In this document: piece after piece, positions 55,860-64,000 of the stretch
Position numbering within the stretch: position 1 is the stretch's first letter
How the letters are laid out: the number at the start of each line of letters is the position of its first letter
Source: Sarcocystis neurona
Lineage: Eukaryota; Apicomplexa; Conoidasida; Eucoccidiorida; Sarcocystidae
Direction: 5' to 3'
Assembly: GCA_000727475.1 (NCBI GenBank)
Contig: KL647291.1
Span: 3,064,159 to 3,128,158, forward strand
DNA length: 64,000 nt
The notes under the pieces: generated by a model
The model's input: the letters and a program-made list of their open reading frames with translations, nothing else
Databases searched by the model: none
What the model was told of the DNA's origin: nothing
Position numbers and translations under genes: made by a program

Positions 55860-57738
55860 ATCACGCAATGGTGCTGCCGTTGCTGCTGCTACCGGCCGAC
55901 ACGTCGGTGAGAAACATGCTGCAGTCGCAACTGCCGATGCTGCAGCCGCGCAGAAAAGGCACAACCGCAGTAGCAGCAGCCCTAGCAGCAGCACCTTGCT
56001 ACGTCAGCGCATACGCATCGTTTTACGTGCCTGTCGAAGGTATGCGGATGTCGTGTGTGGACAGCAGCAGCCTTATCCAAGTGTGTTCACCTCCTGCAGC
56101 ACAGCAGGAGGAGGCTACTGAGGCCGTTGCCTGCAGCAGCAGCAGCAACCTGGGTGTCGGAGGCAGTAACAGTCGCAGCAGGAGCAGGCACTGCGGCACA
56201 GTTGGTCCCTATCTACGACATGAGAGATATTTTTGCACCTTATTTCCGATGGAAAGACATACATGCGCCCTCGGGAGAAGTTGCGAAAATCGTCCTTCTC
56301 GTGCTATCATTGCAGAGAAGAGCCTTAGCTGCTGCCGTTGCAGCTGTTGACGCGTGGCTGCTGGAAGCAGATAAGCAAAATGCTACGCGTCCGCCCACTC
56401 CTGTCCGCTGCAGTGGCTCCTGTGACGCCTGCAGCTATTCCACATCATGCTGTCGCTGCAACTGCTGCTGCGACTGCCGCTGTTGCTGCTGTCTTGATGC
56501 TACTGGTGCTGCTGTTGCTGTTACTACCGCTGTTGGCATGAGTTTATGAAGGACCTGGAAAAGGACTGAGTGGTCGCTATTGCTGCTTCTGCTGCTGCGC
56601 GTCCCCTCCCAGTGTCTGTATATCTCCGCATCTTCAAAGAAGATTTCTCCACAAAATGTTGCTATCTTCACCACAGCCACACTCATCGGTGAAGTTCGCC
56701 ACGTATACATCCCGGCAACTACAGGCGGGCACTCTTGCACTTCTACTGTTATGTACGTGATGCACCCTCTGTGCGTATCCTGTATCTACATAAAGCTACA
56801 CGTACGGACGGCAGAATGGGTGGAATACACAAGCACGCACACACGCAGAGACACATACAACAGCTGAACGCTTTATGCGAGCGCGTCGAGGTAATGTGTC
56901 TCTGCGGTAGGGCTATGCTATGACTGGACGCGCAGGAGCGCTTATGGAGGAGGCGTGTTATTGCGTCTTTGTGTGCGGTACTAGTATTTTTACACAAGGA
57001 AATATTTCTGCAGTAGCTGGGAAGGACGTAGTCCATCTTGTCACACAAGGACGCACGTGTACACTCTCTTTTTTGCTCCCAAGAGCGGTGGATCGCTGGG
57101 TGCGAGGAGTGCGCGAAGGAAGAACGTACGCCTGAAGAGAGGATGAAGCAGCAGCTTTTTGTGCCTGTCGTTTCCTTTCTGTGCGGTCACGGGAGGAACT
57201 CTCAAACAGGACAGCAGCGCTGAAGAGAACTGCTGCCGGAGGCATTCCTGCCACAGCGCGAAAGAATATACTTTTTGCGTAGTAGTCTGGCCAGGGGAGA
57301 ACTGCAGCAGGCATTCCTGGTTAGGGCGCCGCGCGAGCTTCTCAAGCAGCTGTTCGGCAGCGTTTTTGCGATCTGAACGGCGTGCAAGCCGCCGCCGGTG
57401 CTGCTACCGAACCCAAAGAGAAATGCACGTGGTGTGCAGGCGCGCTGGAGAGGACCACCACTCGTGTACCCAGACGGCCACACACGCGTATACAGATGCA
57501 TACGAATAATATACACGCACGTAGACGCATGTGTATACACGTATATATGTGTGTGTGTGTGTTGATATGCCCACTTTTTAGAGAGGAAGTCCTTGCTCTG
57601 CAAAGGATTGCAGAGAGCGCGTTGGTTTATGATTTAAATTACGTTGACAGTTCTATTCTACGCAGGTCTACTACGTACTCTGTGAACCTATACACTATTG
57701 TTGCGTACACACATGTGAAGATGAAGATCCGGTGGCTC
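55860..57738 (+). CDS. Hypothetical multi-exon protein (unrecognised, conserved-looking islands)
   Basis: Plus-strand islands read as protein rather than repeat: about 55900-56040 (AAPCYVSAYASFYVPVEG, ending at a GTATGC donor), 56190-56400 (LVPIYDMRDIFAPYFRWKDI and HAPSGEVAKIVLLVLSLQ), 56635-56760 (QNVAIFTTATLIGEVRHVYI and PATTGGHSCTSTVMYV), 56925-57130 (ALMEEACYCVFVCGTSIFTQ and GKDVVHLVTQGRTC) and 57570-57738 (REEVLALQRIAESALVYDLN, stop at 57736-57738). A further piece near 57815 (GEAFNVFAVDRKY, another frame) may follow. The order suggests one gene with short exons and short introns. I do not recognise the family: there is no signal peptide, membrane helix or known motif. Splice sites other than 56041 are not fixed, so the islands could belong to two genes. 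Confidence 0.4.
57480..57565. repeat. Short ACACGT/TATATG microsatellite
   Basis: A small block of TACACG, TATATA and GTGTGT units just upstream of the acceptor CTTTTTAG near 57578. Confidence 0.7.
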
Positions 57739-58164
57739 TGACCATACACGTGTAGACTACACACACAATAAAGGGACACAGACGCACGGACTATTATACG
57801 GCAATATACGTGGAGAAGCTTTCAACGTGTTCGCAGTGGACAGGAAATATACATACTAGAGTACGTATATCCCCTACTAAGGAGGTGCTCGTGAACCTCT
57901 TTCTACACGAGGTTCAGTATCCGGGCATTTACACCTGGGTGTTCTGCTGGCGTAGTGGCTGCCGCCTCGTTGCTGCCGCGTCTTCTCCACGGCGTGTTCA
58001 CGCTCGCCCTGTTTGTCCTGGCCTTCGCCAAAATCTGCTCGAGTTTCCGTACGTGGTGATGTGCTGCTGCTGCTGCCGCTCCGCCGCGAGCTAGCTGGGG
58101 GCTGCGACTGCTGCTTGGGTTCCTCCTGTACGTGCTTTTGCTGCTGCTGCTGCAAGACTCGCCG

Positions 58165-61100
58165 TTAGCCGCTGCTGCTGCTTCGACCCCAATGGCTGCT
58201 GTGCGTGGTGCTGCGCATCTTGCTGTCTCTCTGCTGAGCTGCTCTAATTGTTGCATCGCTACCGCTGTTGTTGTTGCTGGACTGGTTGCTGCTGTCGCTA
58301 AACAGGGAAGTAGCACCTGCGGCTGACGCTGGAGTGCTGCTGCTGCTGGGCAAGAACTGTAGGAAAAAATCTTCCTCTTCACCGCTGCTGCGGCTCCAGC
58401 ACCTGTGGCTACACTTGCTGCTGCTGCCACTCCTGCGTATGTCGTTGCTGACAGTGGGCCTCTTGCTGTTGCTGTTGCTGCTCTCGCTGCTGCTGTGGTT
58501 CCACTGCCGTCGCGTCGGGTATGCGCCACTCTTGCTGCTGTGCACCTCGTGGTCCTGCTGCTCCGCTGCAGCTGCTACTCTCTCATCTTTTTCATCGGCT
58601 TTTCCCCTTACTGCTTCGTGCTGGTCCGTCGAGTGCAGCACCCCAGCAGCAGCGTGTCTCGGCGCAAGAGCAGCATCAGCAGCAGAGACAGAAGATAGAG
58701 GCGCAGCAGGAGCAGCAGGATATCCGGCAGCAAAGAAGGAAGAAGAAGGAGGAGCGTCAATGGTAGCATAGGCAGACGAGTTAGAAGCAGCCGCTGAAGG
58801 AATCCCGAACGCAGCAGCAACAGAAGCGGCACCGTCTGTAGGTCTTGCAGCAGGAGCCAAGAAAGGAGCAGCAACTTGCTCTACTGCACCAGCTGCAGCA
58901 CAATAGAAGGGATAAGAAAGGTGAGGAGCTGGGACATACTTAGCTAAATTAACCTGGGAGGCGGGGACGCCTTGAGCAGCAGAAGAAAACGATCCATCAC
59001 AGGGAGACGCAACTACGTCTTGAGCTGCAGTAGCAGCAGCAGAATAAGAAAGAAAAGGAAAAAGAGGCGCAGAAGCCCCGGCAGCAGCAGAAGGAAACGA
59101 AGACGACGAAGAGCATACGGTTGGAGGGACAGCAGCAGAGCAGGGGATTAACCTCGGGCATCTATCAACGTGGGCATTAACAGAAGCAGCACGAAGGGCA
59201 GAAGCAGCACGAAGGGCAGCAGGGGATGCAGCAGAAGGACGTAGGGAAAACACTTGAGAAGCAGCTGCGGCAGCCGAAAGAGAACCACCCGTTCCAGCAG
59301 ACAACAGGGCGGAGGCAGCAGGAGGAAGAGGAGAAGCACCAAAAGCAGCAGCAGGGAAAGGCAGAAAAGTCGCTGCCGGCGAAGGAGGGGCAGAGGTGTC
59401 AAGTGCGTACACATTCCCGACTGCATCAAGGAGCTGCTTCTCATATAATCCACAGCCGCTTTCCTTCTGCTGCTGTCGCTGTTGCTGCACTTGTTGCTGC
59501 TGTGGCTGTTTTCCCGAGTGCTGCAGCGGCAAGTGGGGCGGCTGTTGCCCCTGTGGCTCGACCTGCTGCTTGGCGCGCTGTTGATGCGTCGTGCGTTCAC
59601 GAAGCTGCTTCTTTTGGTGCTTCTGCTGCTGCTGCTGCAGCCGAAGTAACTGCCTCTTCCATCTTCCCGCGCCTACTGGACTCAGAAACGCTTTAACGTT
59701 CTCCAGGCGCTGCAGGATGTCTTGCTGTTGCAGCTGCTCGAATCGCTGCTGTTGCTGCTTTGTTGGCGGCTGCTCCTTCTCTTCCTGGAGTACCTCCTCT
59801 TTCCGCCGCTGCTGCTGTTGGGATGCCTGCTGCCGCACCGTCACCTGCTGAGGAAGTGCTGACGCAGAATATTCTGGCGCTAAGGCTGCTGCAGCTTCTT
59901 TTTCTGTTGCAGCGCTCTTAGCTTCGCTTGGCTCACGTGCTGCGGCGAGAGTCTTGCTGTCGCATGCTAGTGCTACTGCCGCGTTGACAGCTGCCTGCTG
60001 CCGATCCGCGAGCAGCCTGCTTCTGCTGCTTCTACGGCCACGTCTACTTCCGCCCCTGCTCTCGACGCTGCTTCCGCTTCTGCTGCTCCTAGCCCTGCTG
60101 CTGCTGTTGCTGCTGCCCACCCGAGGTGGCACTCGGACGAAAACTGCGCCTTCCTCCCCTTCCGCAGGCTGCCTGTCCTCCGACTGCTCCCCTCTTCTGC
60201 TGCTGCTGGACTTTCCATAGCGAGTCTTACTTCTGTTGCTGTAGTTGCTGCTCTGAGAGGGAGGGTCTATCGAATAGGGTATTCCCTGCTTTACTATGTG
60301 ATCGCCGCTACGGAAGAAAGCCGCACGTGCTCCTTTCTTCTTTCTCTGCAGCAGCAACTCTTCCGGAAGAGCGAAAAACACTCCCTTAACCTCAGCGACT
60401 GTCTGTCTGCTTTCTCCTTCCTCGTGCTGCTGTTGCTTCTTCTGCTGTACCTGCCGCAGCCGCACATGCTGCGTGGAATGCTGCTGCTGCTGTAGCGCAT
60501 AATCCTCTTGCTGCTGTTGATGCCCGTCCCCCATGTTCAGCTGCTTCTCTGACTGCTGTTGCTGCTCCTCCACCTGCCCGCATCGCTCTCCGTGCTGCCG
60601 TTGCTGCGTTTTCGCAGCCTGGTGTTGCTGCTGCGGCTCCTGCTCGTCTTCCTGCTGCTGTCGTCGTGCGGCCACAGTGTCGCACACGAGTGCGGGGCAG
60701 GCGTCTGCTGCCTCGCGGCTGTCACTGCTGCTGCTATCAAAAATGCTGCAGCGCTTATCAAAAATTCCACAGGCAAACAATTCATCTGCCTTTTTGCGCT
60801 GCCGCTGCTCCTCTCCTCTCGACGCTCGAACAAAGTCAAGAACAGCACCATCACCACCTGCAGCAATATAAGCTGCCCTCTCCACTGCACACGTCGGAAA
60901 ACGAACGACCTCCGTGAAAGTCTCCTCTTCACTTCCTTCTTCTTTTCCTCTCCTCACTTTCTCGATTTTACACGCTGCTGCTGTTGCCGGTCCTGCTCTA
61001 GTATTCGGTCTGGCACTTCTGCTGTTGCTGTCTTGTATACAGTTTCGGCCCGTGTGGCTGTGGGTCTTTTTGCCTTTCCTTCTCGCCTCGCTGTCCCTGC

Positions 61101-64000
61101 TGCTGCGACTGACTTCTGCTGCCGATGTAGCTGCTGCTTGTGTATCAGTTCTCCAGGGAATTGCTGCTGCTCTTGCACCTTCTTGGGAAGAAGCTGCTAC
61201 TTCCTCTTCTGCTCCCGACTGCACTGCTCCTGCTGCCGCTGCTGCGTTCGAGGGTACTGCTTCTGGAGGACGAGATGCGGCGACTGCTGGGGATGCCGCT
61301 GCTGCTGTGGCTAGCAGATGGACTGCTGCTTGCTGGCTCTTCTCTGCTGCTGTTGCTGCAGCCTGGAACCTTGCCGCATTTGCTGTTCTGGGAGACAACT
61401 TTGTTGCTGTGCATTTTGCGCTTCCTGCTGTCAACACTTCGGCCGCTGCTGCTGTTGTAGTCCCTCTTACCGCTGCTTGTAATAGTGGCGTGTGTCCTGC
61501 CCCTGCTGCTTCTCCTTTTGAGAAGCAGCTGCTCCTACTTTTGTAGATCTTGCTGCTGCTGCAGCCCGACGACAGGTACAGCAGCTCCAGGCCTTTCCCT
61601 TCTTCCTCCTGCTTCTTTCTTCCTGCACTTGGCGTTTCCTGCTGCTGCTTCTCTTCCACGTGCTGCTGCCGTCCCACTTCTGCTACCTGCTGCTGCTGTT
61701 TCTCTTCTTCCTCTTGCTCCTGCCGCTGCTGCTGCTGCTCTTCCATTTGTCGCTGCCTCTCGGCCGATTGCTGCTGCTTCTTCTTCCAGAAGTGCTGCTG
61801 CTCTTCGTCCTTCTTCTCCCTCTCCTGCTGCTGCTCTCTCCATTGTGGGGTCGGCTGCAGTTCTTGTTCCTGCTCTGTGTGCTGCTGCTCCTGCCTTGGC
61901 TCGGACAGTTCTCTCGGAGGACGCTGCTGCACCTGCTCCGCCACCACCACCACCTGCTGCTGCTGCTGCCGCACCTGCTTTAGCCCAGGCTGCTGCTGCT
62001 GCGTCCTTTCCAGCAGCGGCTGCGTGACAGCTGGAGTAGATTTTCCTGCTGCCACCCAGCTCCTCCACATCACCTGAAGTATTTCTTTTTCTTTTATTTT
62101 CTCTTCTCGCTTTTCCACTCTACTTTCGTTTTCCATGTTGTCCCAATTATTCTCTTTTGCTTCTCGTTCTCGGTTAAAAATTTTCTGTGTCTCCTCCCCC
62201 CACTCGTCTTTTTGCGCCAATGAAGCCGCAGCTGCCTCTTCTTCCTTCTCTGCTGCTGCTGCTTCCGCTTTTCCAGGTGGTGTCTCTGATTCTGTTGCTG
62301 TGACTCCTCTTGCTGCTGCTCCTGCCGCATCCCTCGCCGCTGCTGCGGCTTCTTCTTCTTGACCTGCTGGTCTGCTTTCTGCTTCTTGTGCCGCTATTGC
62401 TGGTGCGGCAGGTGCAGTTGCTGCTGCGTTGCAGTCTTGTGCTGCTGCTGCTGCTTCTACAGCAGCGTGTCTTGCTGCTGCACGTGATGTGCACCACCTC
62501 TGTTTTGCTGTTGCGATGTTTTTTGCTGTCGCTGCTGCTCTGCCATTTCCTGCTGCGGCTGCTGCTGCTGCTTCTTCGAGCGGCTCAAATTCACGTGAGT
62601 CCTGCTGCGCCTGCCGAAACTTCTTCATTTTGTCAAACTCAGCAACAGCAGAAGTGACCCCAGCAGCAGCCCAAGCGCCGTCGTCTTCGCAATTCGAGAA
62701 GTAGTACACTGCTCTTCTCCCCTTCTTCGCTTCTCCGTTTTCACTCTCCCACCGGCATCCGGGCTGCTTCTCCGTGTGCTGCTGCTGCTGCATCTTCTGG
62801 TGCTGCTGGCAGCAGGTGCGTCGCTGCTGCTGCTGCATCTTCCGCGGTTGCTGATGTCTTTCCTCCTGCTCTTCCTGAAGCAAGACTTGCTGCTGCTTCG
62901 ATTTATGCTGCTGCTCGTGCGGTTCCGTCTTCGAAGTGGCGCGCTGCCGGTTACTTTGCTGTGGCTGCCGCTGCTGGTTGTCAAAGCTGCTGTTGTTTAT
63001 CGGAGCAGCCACTCTCTCCTTCTCGTCCTGCTGTGGCTGCTCGCCTTCTTCTTCCTGCAGCTCCTTAAGAATCGACAGCAGTGCGTTGCCGCTACTGCTG
63101 CTATCCAGACCGCTGCCAGTTAAAACCATCTTCTGCGGTTGGATTTGCTGCTCTGCTACTACGTGCTGGTTGAGTTGCTGCTGCGTCTGTTCTAGCTGCT
63201 GACGCTGCTGCTGATGCTGCCACTTCTCTCGCAGCTGCTGTGTCTGCCGCTGTTGCTGCTTCTGTAACTGCTGCCCTCCTTCCTGCTGTTGCTCCTGCTG
63301 CCGCACGCCAGACCACACGATGGTCGCCTGCTGTGTGTTTGAACGGTCACGCAGTGGCTGCTGCAGCGTCTCGCGTTGCAGCAGTAGCAGCGCCATTTTC
63401 TCTCCCCTCTCCTCTTTCGCATATTCTGCTGCTGCTCCTACTGCTGCCTCCTGCGGCCCCACTCGTGTTGCTTCTGCTGTCCTTTGAAGCGCAGCTTCTT
63501 CTGTTGACGAGGTTCTCGCTGCTCCCGACCCTGCTGCTGCTGCGTGCCTTTCGTTTTTGTCCTCAAAACGTTCACCTTTCTTTAGAAAAGCGTCTAATGC
63601 TCCTGCGGTAGGAGGCCTCGTGCTGTTGCTGCTGCTGCTTCTGTCGCAGCTGCTGCTGCGGTCGGGGTAGAGGTTGAGAAAGTTACCGCTTCTCTCTTTC
63701 CTGCTGGTGCCTTCCTTGTTGCTGCCGCTGACGGCACTGCTGCTGCTGCTACCACTCCTGCTCCTGCTGCTGTTGCGAGGGGTGCTCCCGGTGCTACTGC
63801 CTTTGTTGCTGCTGTAATTCTTGCTGCTGATGCTTCTGCTGCTGTTATTTTTCTTGCTGCTGCTGCTACTGCTGTCACTGCTTCCCGTGCTGCTGCTGCA
63901 GCTACTGCCGCCTACGCTGCTCGTTCTACTACCGCACTTGACGCTTCCGCCCGTATTCTGACTGTTGCCGCCTTTTTTCGTCCAGCTATTGCTGCCGCTG
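58165..64000 (-). CDS. Very large Gln/Ala/Ser-rich protein, 5' end outside the window
   Basis: The minus frame has no stop codon from 58168 to the right edge (about 1,945 codons). I read it codon by codon from 63460 to 64000 and found neither a stop nor an ATG, so the first in-frame GTG at 63462 is not the start and the gene is 5'-partial. Between CAG-coded runs (Gln, Ala or Ser) lie non-repetitive islands: ALDAFLKKGERFEDKNERHA (about 63600-63540), RRAVYYFSNCEDDGAWAAAG (about 62700), EETFTEVVRFPTCAVERAAY (about 60900), VKGVFFALPEELLLQRKKKG (about 60370), LENVKAFLSPVGAGRWKRQL (about 59690) and EEDFFLQFLPSSSS near the end. No known domain. Introns may be hidden in the open frame, but the islands all share one frame. 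The antisense Leu/Cys frames are shadows. Confidence 0.65.
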   Translation of the reverse strand, partial: SGSNSWTKKGGNSQNTGGSVKCGSRTSSVGGSSCSSSTGSSDSSSSSSKKNNSSRSISSKNYSSNKGSSTGSTPRNSSRSRSGSSSSSAVSGSNKEGTSRKERSGNFLNLYPDRSSSCDRSSSSNSTRPPTAGALDAFLKKGERFEDKNERHAAAAGSGAARTSSTEEAALQRTAEATRVGPQEAAVGAAAEYAKEERGEKMALLLLQRETLQQPLRDRSNTQQATIVWSGVRQQEQQQEGGQQLQKQQQRQTQQLREKWQHQQQRQQLEQTQQQLNQHVVAEQQIQPQKMVLTGSGLDSSSSGNALLSILKELQEEEGEQPQQDEKERVAAPINNSSFDNQQRQPQQSNRQRATSKTEPHEQQHKSKQQQVLLQEEQEERHQQPRKMQQQQRRTCCQQHQKMQQQQHTEKQPGCRWESENGEAKKGRRAVYYFSNCEDDGAWAAAGVTSAVAEFDKMKKFRQAQQDSREFEPLEEAAAAAAAGNGRAAATAKNIATAKQRWCTSRAAARHAAVEAAAAAQDCNAAATAPAAPAIAAQEAESRPAGQEEEAAAAARDAAGAAARGVTATESETPPGKAEAAAAEKEEEAAAASLAQKDEWGEETQKIFNREREAKENNWDNMENESRVEKREEKIKEKEILQVMWRSWVAAGKSTPAVTQPLLERTQQQQPGLKQVRQQQQQVVVVAEQVQQRPPRELSEPRQEQQHTEQEQELQPTPQWREQQQEREKKDEEQQHFWKKKQQQSAERQRQMEEQQQQRQEQEEEEKQQQQVAEVGRQQHVEEKQQQETPSAGRKKQEEEGKGLELLYLSSGCSSSKIYKSRSSCFSKGEAAGAGHTPLLQAAVRGTTTAAAAEVLTAGSAKCTATKLSPRTANAARFQAAATAAEKSQQAAVHLLATAAAASPAVAASRPPEAVPSNAAAAAGAVQSGAEEEVAASSQEGARAAAIPWRTDTQAAATSAAEVSRSSRDSEARRKGKKTHSHTGRNCIQDSNSRSARPNTRAGPATAAACKIEKVRRGKEEGSEEETFTEVVRFPTCAVERAAYIAAGGDGAVLDFVRASRGEEQRQRKKADELFACGIFDKRCSIFDSSSSDSREAADACPALVCDTVAARRQQQEDEQEPQQQHQAAKTQQRQHGERCGQVEEQQQQSEKQLNMGDGHQQQQEDYALQQQQHSTQHVRLRQVQQKKQQQHEEGESRQTVAEVKGVFFALPEELLLQRKKKGARAAFFRSGDHIVKQGIPYSIDPPSQSSNYSNRSKTRYGKSSSSRRGEQSEDRQPAEGEEGAVFVRVPPRVGSSNSSSRARSSRSGSSVESRGGSRRGRRSSRSRLLADRQQAAVNAAVALACDSKTLAAAREPSEAKSAATEKEAAAALAPEYSASALPQQVTVRQQASQQQQRRKEEVLQEEKEQPPTKQQQQRFEQLQQQDILQRLENVKAFLSPVGAGRWKRQLLRLQQQQQKHQKKQLRERTTHQQRAKQQVEPQGQQPPHLPLQHSGKQPQQQQVQQQRQQQKESGCGLYEKQLLDAVGNVYALDTSAPPSPAATFLPFPAAAFGASPLPPAASALLSAGTGGSLSAAAAASQVFSLRPSAASPAALRAASALRAASVNAHVDRCPRLIPCSAAVPPTVCSSSSSFPSAAAGASAPLFPFLSYSAAATAAQDVVASPCDGSFSSAAQGVPASQVNLAKYVPAPHLSYPFYCAAAGAVEQVAAPFLAPAARPTDGAASVAAAFGIPSAAASNSSAYATIDAPPSSSFFAAGYPAAPAAPLSSVSAADAALAPRHAAAGVLHSTDQHEAVRGKADEKDERVAAAAEQQDHEVHSSKSGAYPTRRQWNHSSSESSNSNSKRPTVSNDIRRSGSSSKCSHRCWSRSSGEEEDFFLQFLPSSSSTPASAAGATSLFSDSSNQSSNNNSGSDATIRAAQQRDSKMRSTTHSSHWGRSSSSG

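Noticed and set aside
28300..64000. Search for telomere-like TTTAGGG arrays, known in repeat-rich segments of some Eimeria
   Set aside because: No such array was seen; the repeats here are CAG/CTG, TATATG/ACATAC, CA and GTA classes.
1..64000. tRNA, rRNA, CRISPR, insertion sequences, bacterial-type promoters or terminators
   Set aside because: No cloverleaf, rRNA core, spacer array or transposase was recognised, and the gene structure is eukaryotic.

Overview
The window looks like nuclear DNA of an Eimeria-type coccidian (Apicomplexa). The reasons are multi-exon genes with GT-AG introns, a mosaic of repeat-poor and repeat-rich DNA, very abundant CAG/CTG trinucleotide tracts that encode Ala, Gln or Ser runs when they are coding, and A/T-rich TATATG/ACATAC microsatellites. 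The species cannot be fixed from the sequence alone. No rRNA, tRNA, CRISPR, insertion sequence or telomeric TTTAGGG array was recognised.

Layout. Bases 1 to about 28,100 are repeat-poor. Most of this is one very large minus-strand gene (about 0.8-22.7 kb, more than 20 exons) whose translation matches CFAP54/FAP54, a central-pair (C1d projection) protein of motile axonemes. Upstream of it lie about 2.5 kb with no supported gene, then a minus-strand cluster of coding-like exons ending in a one-pass membrane segment (25.7-27.7 kb, hypothetical).

From about 28.3 kb to the right edge the DNA is repeat-rich. A plus-strand gene runs from at least 37.4 kb to beyond 51.48 kb and encodes a non-canonical poly(A) polymerase of the TRF4/PAPD5 type. 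Seven exons were placed by phase-compatible splice sites and conserved motifs: the helix before the palm, GS plus DVDV, the third Asp in FDVSLN, GGIGSY, and DLGRSSF. An Ala-rich exon at 34.7-35.7 kb is either its 5' part or a separate gene. Plus-strand coding islands at 52.3-57.9 kb belong to one or more unrecognised proteins. The last 5.8 kb is one minus-strand frame of about 1,945 codons without a stop, encoding a Gln/Ala/Ser-rich protein whose 5' end lies outside the window.

Most notable structure: in the poly(A) polymerase gene, almost every intron starts with a CAG/CTG tract 25-50 nt after the 5' splice site. In the long introns this is followed by a TATATG/ACATAC block and then by pyrimidine-rich DNA before the 3' splice site. 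Introns of the CFAP54-like gene 15 kb away lack this layout. Repeat-rich DNA here therefore looks like ordered intron expansion rather than random intergenic sequence.
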